Origin: Marinomonas mediterranea MMB-1
Lineage (GTDB): Bacteria; Pseudomonadota; Gammaproteobacteria; Pseudomonadales; Marinomonadaceae
DNA: 64,000 nt
Direction: 5' to 3'
NCBI RefSeq assembly: GCF_000192865.1
Contig: NC_015276.1
Span: 2,542,001-2,606,000, forward strand
This document shows positions 35,789 to 44,689 of the stretch, piece after piece. Within the stretch, counting starts at the first letter, position 1, and every line of letters starts with the position of its first letter. The translations under genes and the position numbers were made by a program. The notes below the pieces were generated by a model. That model made no database searches. It saw nothing but the letters and a program-made list of their open reading frames with translations, and was not told where the DNA came from.

Positions 35789-37688
35789 CGTCTTCTACTT
35801 CAATCTCTTCTGTATTTTGCTTATTACGTTTAATACGGCGGTAAACAAAGTAACCTCCGCCAATCAGTATGACAGCCAACAAGTTCAACCCGCCATACAA
35901 TAACCAATCTCCCATACCAAACGTCGCGACTTCTTCTGGCGGTGTTTCAGGCAATGAGTCTGCGACTTCTGGTTCTGCGTTAGCGTCCGTTTCAGCCGCT
36001 TCAGTAACGTCAGGTTCAGTTTCGACGTCTTCTTCTGCCACGATGGTAATTTGTGGTGCTACAACAACTGGCATAACCTCTCTATTTGTCGTCGCTAAAG
36101 CGGTGAGCGCCTCTGTTGAAAGCACTTGATCGCCTTTTGAAAGCGTTACGTCACCCGCTGCTTTACGTTCAACAGTCCAAGGCTCGGATTCGTACTCAAA
36201 ACGTATACCCGTTTGCGTAATACCAATCAGTTTCGCTTTAGCCCTAATCACGCTTTCAGGGTCGATGGGGAACACTTTCTCCCAATATCCTTGACCAACG
36301 AACGGCATTTCTTGCACTTCCGTCGTTCCGTTTTTATAAGCCAACTCAAGCTTAACGTTACTGCGAAGCGTGTTTAATCGTAAATTCGTTGGTGTCGCAC
36401 TAAAAGCAACGAAATTCTCCCCTCTATTCGCCGACTCGAACTTAATCGCTGGGAAGACTGAAAAATACTGTGTTAATTTACGGGTGAAGGTTTGTCCATC
36501 AACCTTGCTCGCTATCGAGTAGTTGCCTTCAGTTGTCAGTTTTTCAACCTTGTTTTTAAACTGACTCGCAGCCTGAATCATTGGCTGTTTTTCTAAAATT
36601 TGACGACTGTCGCCCGTGATTAACGATAACTCTTGAGTAACGTCCATAAGATCCAATACTTTCGGATCTTTAATTAGGTTATTACTTTCAAACAATCCCA
36701 CCGTTGAAAAAACAGGCTCATTAACAAAAACAACGGGCGAGATCTTTGTTGCTTGCGCATTCAAAGACGTAATGATGCGAATCGAGCTTCTCTCGATATC
36801 AACATTTTTGATTTCCCAAGTCCCGCTTTCTGGTGAGGTAATCGTAACCAACGTGTAATAAGGCGTACGTGACACTGCAACCGACCCATTTGACACAAGC
36901 GGAACATTCACAGCATTGGGCTTCAATAACTGAGGCGTAACGTTTGAGCTTTCATGAAAAACTAGCAGCGTGACCTCATCTATCGATGGATCGATAAAGA
37001 ACGTATTCCCTTCAAATGGTAACTCTTCAGCTGGATCTGCTTGAGCAAAAATACGATCAAACGTATCTAACAACTCTTCTGGTGATGCCACTTCCGTATG
37101 AGAAGCATTGGTCTTCACCGCAAGCTGCTTAAGCATGTCTTCATCTGTATAGCCCGTCATTGAGACAGTGTGCAAATGAATACCGCGCTTTTCCAACGCT
37201 TCCGTTAACGTCGTCATAATCCTACGACGAGAGGCTTCGTTAACGTCTTTGTCCAGACTCACGTCCACCATACCATCCGTCACCAATATCCAATGACGGT
37301 CAAAACCATCGCTTAGTGAGGGTGTATCAGGTGTTTTTAGAAGCAGTTCAATAATGGATTCTAGATCGGTTTTGAGGTCTTGCGTGACATAGTTGTCAAC
37401 GTAACTGGCGAGCTTTGCTTTGGTTTCTTTATTGATTGGCGCTTCCGGTAGAAGTACACGAGGCTCTTCTCCGAATAGCCAAACGCCTAACGTGGCATGC
37501 TCTTCAGGCGCGAGATTGGATATCAGTTTTAGCGCTTCGGATGTAAGCTTATCAGGGTCACTAATAACCATACTGCCTGACGCGTCAACAATAATACGAA
37601 ATTGTGTGTCAGCAAACGCTTTGGGAAATACAATAGAACATACGAGAAGTAATGCTCCACATAACAAAGATTGCATTCTAAGAATCAC
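35781..37688 (-). CDS. Exported VWA-domain protein with C-terminal membrane anchor (TIGR03503-like)
   Basis: A 635-residue protein: signal peptide (LLCGALLLVCSIVFPKAFA), von Willebrand A domain (about 28-215) with MIDAS motif DASGSMVISDP and VTDGMVD, a long beta-rich middle, an acidic Glu/Thr/Val-rich stretch (about 555-600), one membrane helix (WLLYGGLNLLAVILIGGGYFVY) and a basic-then-acidic tail. Length and layout fit a conserved gammaproteobacterial VWA family of unknown function. It probably faces the periplasm and binds partners through a Mg-dependent site. Upstream partner of the amidotransferase gene. Confidence 0.75.
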   Translation of the reverse strand: MILRMQSLLCGALLLVCSIVFPKAFADTQFRIIVDASGSMVISDPDKLTSEALKLISNLAPEEHATLGVWLFGEEPRVLLPEAPINKETKAKLASYVDNYVTQDLKTDLESIIELLLKTPDTPSLSDGFDRHWILVTDGMVDVSLDKDVNEASRRRIMTTLTEALEKRGIHLHTVSMTGYTDEDMLKQLAVKTNASHTEVASPEELLDTFDRIFAQADPAEELPFEGNTFFIDPSIDEVTLLVFHESSNVTPQLLKPNAVNVPLVSNGSVAVSRTPYYTLVTITSPESGTWEIKNVDIERSSIRIITSLNAQATKISPVVFVNEPVFSTVGLFESNNLIKDPKVLDLMDVTQELSLITGDSRQILEKQPMIQAASQFKNKVEKLTTEGNYSIASKVDGQTFTRKLTQYFSVFPAIKFESANRGENFVAFSATPTNLRLNTLRSNVKLELAYKNGTTEVQEMPFVGQGYWEKVFPIDPESVIRAKAKLIGITQTGIRFEYESEPWTVERKAAGDVTLSKGDQVLSTEALTALATTNREVMPVVVAPQITIVAEEDVETEPDVTEAAETDANAEPEVADSLPETPPEEVATFGMGDWLLYGGLNLLAVILIGGGYFVYRRIKRNKQNTEEIEVEDDV

Positions 37689-37799
37689 TCTCTACTCCTT
37701 GCGTATGAGGCTTTCACTACAATATAGCGAAAGCTTCTCCCATTGGGTTATTAGGTTAGTGTATCTGAGTTAACGCTTTTCTCGCATGATGCCACGAAT

Positions 37800-38279
37800 T
37801 TAAAAAGGATCGTAGGATTCAGGCATACCATGAACCCAGCGAATAATATGAGTATCCCAGTCTTCCTCGTCCACTTTGGATTCGCTTACCGCGTAATGAG
37901 AGACTTTTAGCCCTTGGCGTTGCATTTCTTTATCGTCGCCAACAACCAACGGGTGCCAGTTCGGCAAGTCGCCCGTCTCTGACAGCACACGATAGCTGCA
38001 TGTATCAGGCAACCAGTGGAATTCTGGAATGTCTTCTACCTTCAGCGTCAAACACGATTCCACTAGCAGCTCTCTTGTCTCGTACACTTTGCACTGGCAT
38101 TTAGCAATATCAAGCTGATGACACGACAAATCCGTGTAATACACCTCATCTGTCTCATCGTCTTGCAGCTTTTGAAGACAGCACTTGCCACATCCGTCAC
38201 AAATAGATTCCCATTGATCTGATTCCATGTCCTCAAGCGTGGTTGTCTTCCAAAAGGGTTCGTAACGCTTAGCAATCAT
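37800..38279 (-). CDS. ycgN: UPF0260 family protein YcgN
   Basis: A 159-residue protein with the cysteine signature of the YkgJ/YcgN zinc-or-iron binding group: CDGCGKCCLQKL, LSCHQLDIAKCQCKVY, C in SYRVLS context, and the conserved WHPLVVGD. Length and wording match YcgN closely. Function unknown. Its start shares bases with the end of ycgL (1-bp overlap), matching the ycgL-ycgN pairing of enterobacteria. Confidence 0.9.
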   Translation of the reverse strand: MIAKRYEPFWKTTTLEDMESDQWESICDGCGKCCLQKLQDDETDEVYYTDLSCHQLDIAKCQCKVYETRELLVESCLTLKVEDIPEFHWLPDTCSYRVLSETGDLPNWHPLVVGDDKEMQRQGLKVSHYAVSESKVDEEDWDTHIIRWVHGMPESYDPF

Positions 38280-38569
38280 TAATAAGCCGCCTCCGTTGGC
38301 GTCTTATATAGATCCAGCAAATAGTCATCGCGAACTGGCGGCAACTGTAGATAAAAACCTTGCTCTTGAATTGCTTTCATTACTGCACTCGCATCAGCAC
38401 GTGCCAACTTGCTCTCTTCTGTGAGAAGCATCGTCATTGCACTGATGCCTTTGCCAAAGCGCTCCATCAAAGCTTCTGGTATTTCCGTCAATCCTTTTGA
38501 CTTTTCGACATATAAATACATTTCGTCTTTTTTTGAAGAACGAAATATTTCGATGATTATTCTGCTCAT
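38279..38569 (-). CDS. ycgL: YcgL domain protein
   Basis: A 96-residue protein of the YcgL family: IIEIFRSSKKDEMYLYVEKS, LPEALMERFG-like VPEALMERFGKG context, and FYLQLPPVRDDYLLDLYKT. Cytoplasmic, no known catalytic residues. It lies between rnd and ycgN, 15 bp after the rnd stop, which is a common gammaproteobacterial order and suggests co-expression with RNase D. Confidence 0.9.
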   Translation of the reverse strand: MSRIIIEIFRSSKKDEMYLYVEKSKGLTEIPEALMERFGKGISAMTMLLTEESKLARADASAVMKAIQEQGFYLQLPPVRDDYLLDLYKTPTEAAY

Positions 38570-38583
38570 ATTTAATTCACTAA

Positions 38584-39735
38584 TCAGTTAGAGGATTGCT
38601 CACCAAAATTGCTCAAAATTGGCTCAATTATCGTGTCTTTACGCCACCCTACCATCGCTGGATTTGACCAATCCAATTCACCACCCTCATATAAGTGGCG
38701 GACGATGGGGTCTAACAATTTCCGTTTCATGACCGCTTCTGGCGCAACACCCAACTCTTCGGAACGCTTTCTTATATAACTCTTGATGGATTTTGACAGC
38801 TCACCAGCCTGCGATGGTAAGGGCATCGGTAGCATGAGTTGATATTCATCTTCCGATAGCGACTTAATCACTTTTACTTTCTCTAAAATAGTATCGCCAT
38901 ACAATCGGTGCTGCTTACCCGTCAGATCTTCGGTTTTAGAGATCGCTTTGTGGTGATCTGGCATAAATTTAGCGATGGCCCACAAGCTGCGATCTTTGAG
39001 CACCTGCCCCTTGGGCACATCCTCTGATTTTGCTTGTTCTTCACGCCATATAAACAACATTCGAAGCAAGGTTAAACTCTTTGGACTCAGTCTCCACGCC
39101 GCTTTAACATTGCTCCAGTTCTGCTCTGGATCGCCGTTTTGCATGTATTGCCACTTTAACGTGTCGCAATCTTCAAGCGCCCAATCCAACATATTTTTCT
39201 TTTGTAGCATTTCAATCTGTTGAGGGTACACCTTCGCCAAATAAACCACATCTAAAGCCGCGTAACGTTTTTGCGCCTCCGTCAAAGGACGCACGGTCCA
39301 ATCAGAACGCGTTTCGTCTTTTGCGACTTCAATACTGAGATACGCTTGTATTAACTTAACGTAACTGACCGACCATTGGCCGTTTGCGTACGCCTCACCT
39401 ATCTGAGTATCGTAAAAAGGCGTTGGCAATACGCCAAGAAGACGATCAAACACATCAAGGTCTTCAGAACAGGCATGGAATACCTTCATAACATCAAGGT
39501 TAACCATTAAGTCTTTTAATGGCGCCCATTCGGTAATGGTTTGAGGGTCAATTAATACCGCTTTTTCGCCTTCACTTATTTGTATTAACCCCGTTATCGG
39601 ATAATACGTTGTGCGGCGTAAAAACTCGGTATCAACGGCAATGACATTCAGAGTAGACCAGTACTCACACCAAGAGGCCAACTCGGCGTCGGTCTCCACC
39701 CAAACAATGTCATAACTCTGATCTACTATTGTCAT
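38584..39735 (-). CDS. rnd: Ribonuclease D
   Basis: A 383-residue DEDDy 3'-5' exoribonuclease. The catalytic acidic residues appear in VIAVDTEFLRRTTYYPITGLIQI (D, E), KVFHACSEDLDVF (D) and YAALDVVYL (Y, D). Two HRDC-like helical domains follow (about 215-375). It trims tRNA precursors and other stable RNAs. Overlapping or closely spaced with recR upstream (1-bp gap) and ycgL downstream. Confidence 0.95.
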   Translation of the reverse strand: MTIVDQSYDIVWVETDAELASWCEYWSTLNVIAVDTEFLRRTTYYPITGLIQISEGEKAVLIDPQTITEWAPLKDLMVNLDVMKVFHACSEDLDVFDRLLGVLPTPFYDTQIGEAYANGQWSVSYVKLIQAYLSIEVAKDETRSDWTVRPLTEAQKRYAALDVVYLAKVYPQQIEMLQKKNMLDWALEDCDTLKWQYMQNGDPEQNWSNVKAAWRLSPKSLTLLRMLFIWREEQAKSEDVPKGQVLKDRSLWAIAKFMPDHHKAISKTEDLTGKQHRLYGDTILEKVKVIKSLSEDEYQLMLPMPLPSQAGELSKSIKSYIRKRSEELGVAPEAVMKRKLLDPIVRHLYEGGELDWSNPAMVGWRKDTIIEPILSNFGEQSSN

Positions 39736-39736
39736 A

Positions 39737-40330
39737 CTAAAGTTTCTTTCGCCCTTTCAACGCCAGTGCCAATGTATTGCCATCGACATATTCCAGCTCA
39801 CCACCCATTGGCACTCCCTGAGCAAGGCGGCTTAGTTCAATATTTAATGGTTTCAGCAACTCAGAGATGTAGTGGCTCGTTGCTTCACCTTCTATTGTTG
39901 AGTTCGTCGCTATAATGACTTCCTCAACGTCCGTGTTACGGACTAAATTTTCCAGTCGATCTAAACCAAGCTCTTCAGGCCCTATCCCATCTATTGGAGA
40001 CAAGTGACCTAATAAAACAAAATATCGACCATCGAATGAGCCAGCATTTTCCATTGCGATAACATCTGCTGGCGTTTCGACAATACACAACCTAGTGCCA
40101 TCGCGTGCTTGATCCAGACAGATAGAGCATTCTGTATCTTCGGTCAATGTTCGACAGGTTGCGCAGCGCCCGACTTTGTCCAGCGCGTCGCGAAGTGCAT
40201 TGGCTAATCTATCTGCTCCTTGACTGTCGCGCTCTAACAAATAGAGCGCCATTTTTTGAGCAGATTTAGGGCCTACTCCGGGTAGGCACCTAAGCGATTC
40301 CATCAGTTCTTTGATAAGAGGACTAAACAA
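39737..40330 (-). CDS. recR: Recombination mediator RecR
   Basis: A 197-residue protein with all RecR parts: N-terminal helix-hairpin-helix (LRCLPGVGPKSAQKMALYLL), zinc finger (CATCRTLTEDTECSIC), TOPRIM domain (LCIVETPADVIAMENAG, LLGHLSPIDGIGPEEL) and the C-terminal Walker-B-like tail (LARGVPMGGELEY-type, here LAQGVPMGGELEYVD). With RecO it loads RecA on SSB-covered gaps. Part of the dnaX-ybaB-recR operon. Confidence 0.97.
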   Translation of the reverse strand: MFSPLIKELMESLRCLPGVGPKSAQKMALYLLERDSQGADRLANALRDALDKVGRCATCRTLTEDTECSICLDQARDGTRLCIVETPADVIAMENAGSFDGRYFVLLGHLSPIDGIGPEELGLDRLENLVRNTDVEEVIIATNSTIEGEATSHYISELLKPLNIELSRLAQGVPMGGELEYVDGNTLALALKGRKKL

Positions 40331-40339
40331 AGTCGTATC

Positions 40340-40666
40340 CTAGAACGGCATTTTGAAGCCTGGTGGAAGAGACATGCCTTCCGTCGCTGCGTCCATTTTT
40401 GCTTTCTGAGTCGATTCAATATTACGTACTGCGTCGTTTAGTGCAGCAGCAACCAAATCTTCCAACATCTCTTTATCGTCTTCCATCAAAGAATCATCGA
40501 TAGAAACACGTTTAACATCGTGACGACCTGTCATAACAACCTTAACAAGACCAGCACCCGCCTGACCTTCTACTTCCATGTTTGCCATTTCGTCTTGGGC
40601 CTTTTGGATGTTCTCCTGCATTTTCTGCGCTTGACGCATCATGTTGCCCATTCCACCTTTAAACAT
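40340..40666 (-). CDS. ybaB: Nucleoid-associated protein YbaB/EbfC
   Basis: A 108-residue protein starting MFKGGMGNMMRQAQKMQENI with GGAG nine bases before the ATG at 40666; an in-frame TTG at 40681 would add five residues and is unlikely. It has the long helix, the central sheet (GAGLVKVVMTGRHDVKRVSIDD) and the MSLPPGFKMPF tail of the family. It is a small dimeric DNA-binding protein. The gene follows dnaX with a 15-bp gap. Confidence 0.95.
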   Translation of the reverse strand: MFKGGMGNMMRQAQKMQENIQKAQDEMANMEVEGQAGAGLVKVVMTGRHDVKRVSIDDSLMEDDKEMLEDLVAAALNDAVRNIESTQKAKMDAATEGMSLPPGFKMPF

Positions 40667-40681
40667 AGTGTTTTTCTCCAA

Positions 40682-43132
40682 TTAAGCTTTTACTTTTACT
40701 GTGTCGTAGATTAATTGCCCCCCAAAGGCATTGCTTATTGCTTGCACGACGGGGTGGCTGTTTAAATGATTTATTGCAGCTTGGAGCGCTTCTGCTCGTT
40801 TACTCGCAGCAAATTCTTCCGCTGTTACACCTTCTACCTCTTCCACCGTATCAATGATGAGCGGCACGGGCATATTAAAAAAGTCAGACAGAGAAGATTG
40901 TATTTGTTCGTATCGACTTTGATTGAGCATGTGCCCGTATTCCAACGGCACTTGCAAACGCAATCCTTGTTCCGATGCCGAAATCAAAGAGGAATTCATT
41001 GCAATATTGTACACCAATCCAGTCAGTGGCAACCTTGGTGCAATCAACCACCAAATTTGCATCGTCGTCTCACTAAAGTGAGCAATAGACGGTAGTGGCA
41101 TTCCAAGCGCAGGTTGCGTGACTGAATCCACTTTGGATGTTTTTTGCTGACTGTTTTGTTCCGCCGATGCGCTTTCTTCTTGATCAGCGTTATGCGAGTC
41201 GGAGACACCAATATTATCGACCAAATCGGCCGCTGGATTAAACGGATCAACCGTTTCAGCAATGGCACGTTCTTCCGCTTCGTCTTCATCCTCGTCATCG
41301 GGCTCTTCGACAGGAGCCTGTGACAAAAGCTCACTCACTTCTCGCATTCGAGCCGCGCCATCATGCTCTTTCACAGAGTCTGTGGCATTTACCGCCGCAG
41401 ACGCGTTATCGGAGACTGCTGGGACGTCTTCAGTATATGTATGTTCTTCTTGAGGTGCTGGAATATTTGACTCAGCGTGCGCAGATTCATTTAGTGAAGG
41501 CGCGCTTTCGGTTGCGACATCAACCTGTGCCGACGCGACACTTTCTTCCCACGGTGGCGTATCTTGATGATCAAGCTCTTTATTTTCTGCGATGCGCTCT
41601 TCTACAACGCTTTTTTCCGCCACATTTCTTTGTAGGCGTTTTTCTTTTTCGACTTCGTTTTCTACTTCTTCCGCCACGTCAGCTTTAATCGCTACGGCAG
41701 CCGTTTCGTTAGCAATGCTGATTTTACTCGCGGTCGTTTCATAGCTAGGCGCAGCATCTGTGCTAACAACCACTTCAGCGCTATCAACTGGCTGTTGAGT
41801 CGAAACGGTATTAGCTAACGTAGAATCATTTGGTTGCGCTTCCGGCTTTTTTGGCGGAACCGCTCCTGTGTTTATCTCATCACCGTACTGACTCACCGAC
41901 GAGTCAGTAGACTCCATTGACGCGGTAGGCTGTGATGCAGACTCTGGTGCAGACACGGATGGCTCTGAAACAGGCGATGTAGACGAAGCTGGTGAAGAGG
42001 ATACTGAGACAGTTGGTGGCGTATCGTGACTGACTGTCATACCCAATTGCGGCCTAAAGGCAATCATACGCAACATCAACATTTCAAAACCGGCTTTGGG
42101 ACTGTGAGCCAAATGAAGATCTCGACGCCCTACCATTAGGCTTTGGTACATTACCTGAACATCTTCCGGCATGACGGTTCTAGCAATGTGCTGGATTCGT
42201 TCTAAATCCCCGAGTTGATCTACAAGCACACCAGGCACCTGCTGTTCAACCGCGACGCGATGCAAGGTATCGAGTAAAGACGCGCAAATCGCCGCAAAAT
42301 CAGGTTGATAGTCAGCCAGTTCATTGATCTTTTGTAACGTCAGTGCGGCATTTCTGTCAGCAACGACTTCCAACAACGAAATAATCTGACTTTGATTCAC
42401 CAGACCAAGCATGGACGTTACGCCTGTCTCGGTAATCTGGCCGTCACCAAATGCGATCGCTTGATCCGTCAAACTCAACGCATCTCGCATACTTCCGTTT
42501 GCAGCCTGACCAATTTGCCAGAGAGCGGCTTGATCATAACCGACGTTTTCGGCATTCAACACAGTGTGCAAATAATCAACGACCCGCTGGGCTGACATGT
42601 TTTTAAGATTAAACTGCAAACAGCGAGATAAGATAGTAACAGGCAGTTTTTGAGGGTCTGTCGTCGCCAGCAGAAACTTAACGTGTTCGGGTGGCTCTTC
42701 CAGCGTTTTCAAAAGCGCATTGAAAGAGTGCGTCGACAACATGTGTACCTCATCGATCAGGTACACTTTAAATCGGCCTCTTGTTGGCGCGTATTGTACG
42801 TTTTCAAGCAACTCACGCGTATCTTCAACTTTGGTACGAGAGGCCGCATCGACTTCGATCAAATCAACAAATCGACCCTCAGCAATTTCAGTACAGCTAG
42901 AACAAGTGCCGCAAGGCTCCGGAGAGATGCCATTCGTCTCACAATTTAAACTTTTCGCAAAAATGCGGGCGATGGTTGTTTTACCTACTCCGCGAGTTCC
43001 AGTGAACAAATAGGCGTGATGCAAACGCTGTTGACGCAATGCATTGACCAATGCCTGCAAGACGTGATCTTGCCCTGCCATTTCGAGGAAGGTTTGCGGG
43101 CGCCACTTACGTGCCAGTACTTGATAGCTCAT
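40682..43132 (-). CDS. dnaX: DNA polymerase III subunits tau/gamma
   Basis: An 816-residue clamp-loader ATPase: Walker A GTRGVGKTT, zinc cysteines (CETNGISPEPCGTCSSC), Walker B LIDEVHML, SRC-type sensor ILSRCLQFNLK. The ATPase and collar domains end at about residue 365. A very long acidic, Ser/Thr/Glu-rich linker (about 375-650) precedes the C-terminal tau domain that contacts polymerase and DnaB. It is ~170 residues longer than E. coli tau, entirely in the linker. A programmed -1 frameshift signal at codons 427-429 should yield gamma. The first 125 bp are duplicated at 52.5 kb. Confidence 0.97.
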   Translation of the reverse strand: MSYQVLARKWRPQTFLEMAGQDHVLQALVNALRQQRLHHAYLFTGTRGVGKTTIARIFAKSLNCETNGISPEPCGTCSSCTEIAEGRFVDLIEVDAASRTKVEDTRELLENVQYAPTRGRFKVYLIDEVHMLSTHSFNALLKTLEEPPEHVKFLLATTDPQKLPVTILSRCLQFNLKNMSAQRVVDYLHTVLNAENVGYDQAALWQIGQAANGSMRDALSLTDQAIAFGDGQITETGVTSMLGLVNQSQIISLLEVVADRNAALTLQKINELADYQPDFAAICASLLDTLHRVAVEQQVPGVLVDQLGDLERIQHIARTVMPEDVQVMYQSLMVGRRDLHLAHSPKAGFEMLMLRMIAFRPQLGMTVSHDTPPTVSVSSSPASSTSPVSEPSVSAPESASQPTASMESTDSSVSQYGDEINTGAVPPKKPEAQPNDSTLANTVSTQQPVDSAEVVVSTDAAPSYETTASKISIANETAAVAIKADVAEEVENEVEKEKRLQRNVAEKSVVEERIAENKELDHQDTPPWEESVASAQVDVATESAPSLNESAHAESNIPAPQEEHTYTEDVPAVSDNASAAVNATDSVKEHDGAARMREVSELLSQAPVEEPDDEDEDEAEERAIAETVDPFNPAADLVDNIGVSDSHNADQEESASAEQNSQQKTSKVDSVTQPALGMPLPSIAHFSETTMQIWWLIAPRLPLTGLVYNIAMNSSLISASEQGLRLQVPLEYGHMLNQSRYEQIQSSLSDFFNMPVPLIIDTVEEVEGVTAEEFAASKRAEALQAAINHLNSHPVVQAISNAFGGQLIYDTVKVKA
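41846..41867 (-). promoter_or_regulatory. Programmed -1 ribosomal frameshift signal in dnaX
   Basis: On the minus strand an AGGAG (41867-41863) lies exactly 10 nt before the slippery heptamer A AAA AAG (41852-41846), which is in the correct phase (CCA AAA AAG, codons 427-429). In the -1 frame a TGA follows after six further codons, giving a ~435-residue product. E. coli dnaX uses the same heptamer and an SD at the same distance to make 431-residue gamma. Confidence 0.85.
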
Positions 43133-43261
43133 GATGCCTTAGAAGAAATACAACAAAAATCGTATTGTACGGGACATGCCAACATTTCGAAACTATTCAT
43201 TTAACGCTCGGTAAAAGTTTTTGGCGAAAAAAGTATAAAATTCAAAGTTCTGAGCCAAAAC
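43008..43261. repeat. 254-bp direct repeat, copy 1: 5' end of functional dnaX plus upstream region
   Basis: About 92% identical (about 19 differences by eye) to 52486-52739, same orientation. It covers the first 125 bp of dnaX and 129 bp upstream, including the dnaX promoter region. Together the two copies bracket the ddd cluster. Confidence 0.9.
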
Positions 43262-43514
43262 CTAAATCCACAACCACTTACGATCAGGACACAAAAAACC
43301 TGTATAAAAAGCCTTGCTGGCGCCCCAAATAATCAAAAGTATCTTTAGCGATTTTAACAAAGAGCATCGCACTTAAGAATAGAATTCAGAGCATAGATAC
43401 GACAACGTTCATCAAGATAACGAGAGGAAAAGAACAAATTATATTGCCAATGAACTGTTTAAGCCTCAGTAGGTAAAAGCCAAAAATCTGCTGGCTTTTA
43501 CCTATCATTTTGCT
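43262..43514. other. Intergenic region between repeat copy 1 and dddR
   Basis: 253 bp without a gene. It contains a terminator-like hairpin at 43471-43503. No tRNA, integrase remnant or 4.5S RNA was recognised here. Confidence 0.5.
43471..43503 (-). terminator. Terminator after dddR
   Basis: AGGTAAAAGCC / GGCTTTTACCT, an 11-bp perfect stem, 12 bp beyond the dddR stop. Confidence 0.75.
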
Positions 43515-44441
43515 TTATATCAATTTTTGAGCTTTCTGTTTTTGTGATTCATCCAGAATCCACTGCTTAAAAACTTCTGCACCTGGGCTAAGATATTGAT
43601 GCGTTGGGTAGGTTAAGAAAAAGGCTTCCGAAGTCTCAAGTGTTTTTTCAAAAGGTGCAATAAGAGTACCATTTTCAATCATGTCTTTTACAACAGATGT
43701 ACGACCTAAAGCAAAACCTTGGCCTAGTTTTGCCATTTCTAATGCGGAAATTAACGTATCAAATTGAATACCCTTACCATTGTCTGTGTAATCTGTACTC
43801 GTTTGGTTCAACCAGTACCCCCACCCCTCTTTGTAACCGAGTACATGTAACAACGTATGATTGGGTAGTACTTCTTCTAGTGAGGGTAGCATTTGTTCTG
43901 ATGTCGTCTGAACATATTCCCTTAAAAGATCGGGACTGCAGACAGGAAACAGTTCGTCCCAAGTTAAACGCTCAGCTTTTACGTCAGGCCATACTCCCTG
44001 ACCGTAACGAATGCCTAAGTCGGTGTCCTTTTGCTTTTCCTCTTGCCAAATATTGCTTGTGAAGCGAATTTTTACATCCGGATGTTGCTCATAAAACAAC
44101 GGCAATTTGGGTGCTAACCAAGTAGTAAAAAAGACTAAGCTAACTCTGATTGTAACCTGCCGACTCTGACCTTGGCCGAATAATTCATCGGTGACAGCAG
44201 TAAGTCTTTCAACGGAATCATGGATGGCAGGCATATAAGCCATACCCGCATCGGTTAATGCCAACCCTCGCGGCAATCGTTTAAAAAGAGTTGTACCGAG
44301 TTGCGACTCTAGACTTTTGACCTGTTGACTAATTGCAGCTTGTGTAAGGTTGAGTTCATTAGCAGCTTGAGTGAAATTGAGGTGGCGTGCAGAAGCTTCA
44401 AAGGAGCGTAGCCAGTTAAGTGGTGGCAGTCTTTTCTTCAT
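43515..44441 (-). CDS. dddR: LysR-family regulator of the DMSP cluster
   Basis: A ~308-residue LysR-type regulator of the GcvA-like subgroup, starting MKKRLPPLNWLRSFEASARHL at ATG 44441 (an in-frame extension to 44492 is not conserved). The N-terminal helix-turn-helix is in TQAANELNLTQAAISQQVKSLE; the rest is the substrate-binding effector domain. In Marinomonas the ddd cluster carries a LysR gene, dddR, that activates dddD in response to DMSP or a breakdown product; the location here makes this the same gene. A terminator separates it from dddC upstream, so it is probably transcribed on its own. Confidence 0.85.
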   Translation of the reverse strand: MKKRLPPLNWLRSFEASARHLNFTQAANELNLTQAAISQQVKSLESQLGTTLFKRLPRGLALTDAGMAYMPAIHDSVERLTAVTDELFGQGQSRQVTIRVSLVFFTTWLAPKLPLFYEQHPDVKIRFTSNIWQEEKQKDTDLGIRYGQGVWPDVKAERLTWDELFPVCSPDLLREYVQTTSEQMLPSLEEVLPNHTLLHVLGYKEGWGYWLNQTSTDYTDNGKGIQFDTLISALEMAKLGQGFALGRTSVVKDMIENGTLIAPFEKTLETSEAFFLTYPTHQYLSPGAEVFKQWILDESQKQKAQKLI

Positions 44442-44618
44442 GTTTGTAATCTCAACATATATTCCAATGTTTGCTATTAAATGGTGTGTCAAAACTTCAT
44501 ATTTCAGTAAACATAAGCTGAAGTTGAACTTAATAGACTTTTTATGGCCATGTATTACATATATTTATTTTTATAATTTTTTAACCATTATATTTATAAT
44601 TTACAATTCACATAAAAT

Positions 44619-44651
44619 AAAGCCATAACCCTTAATAAGGGCTATGGCTTT
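44619..44651 (-). terminator. Terminator after dddC
   Basis: AAAGCCATA and TATGGCTTT with an inner CCCTTA/TAAGGG pairing form one long hairpin between dddC and dddR, ending the dddTBC transcript. Confidence 0.8.
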
Positions 44652-44689
44652 CAGAGGCTAACATTTTTGCTGTCCTTAGCTAAACTCTT

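Noticed and set aside
43016..43204. A ~62-codon plus-strand reading frame conserved at both 43016-43204 and 52497-52682
   Set aside because: It is antisense to the dnaX 5' end and its upstream region. Its conservation is explained by the 254-bp duplication, not by coding selection.
43133..43514. Search for 4.5S RNA (ffs) or a tRNA near dnaX as an integration target
   Set aside because: No sequence with the conserved SRP RNA core or a tRNA cloverleaf was recognisable.
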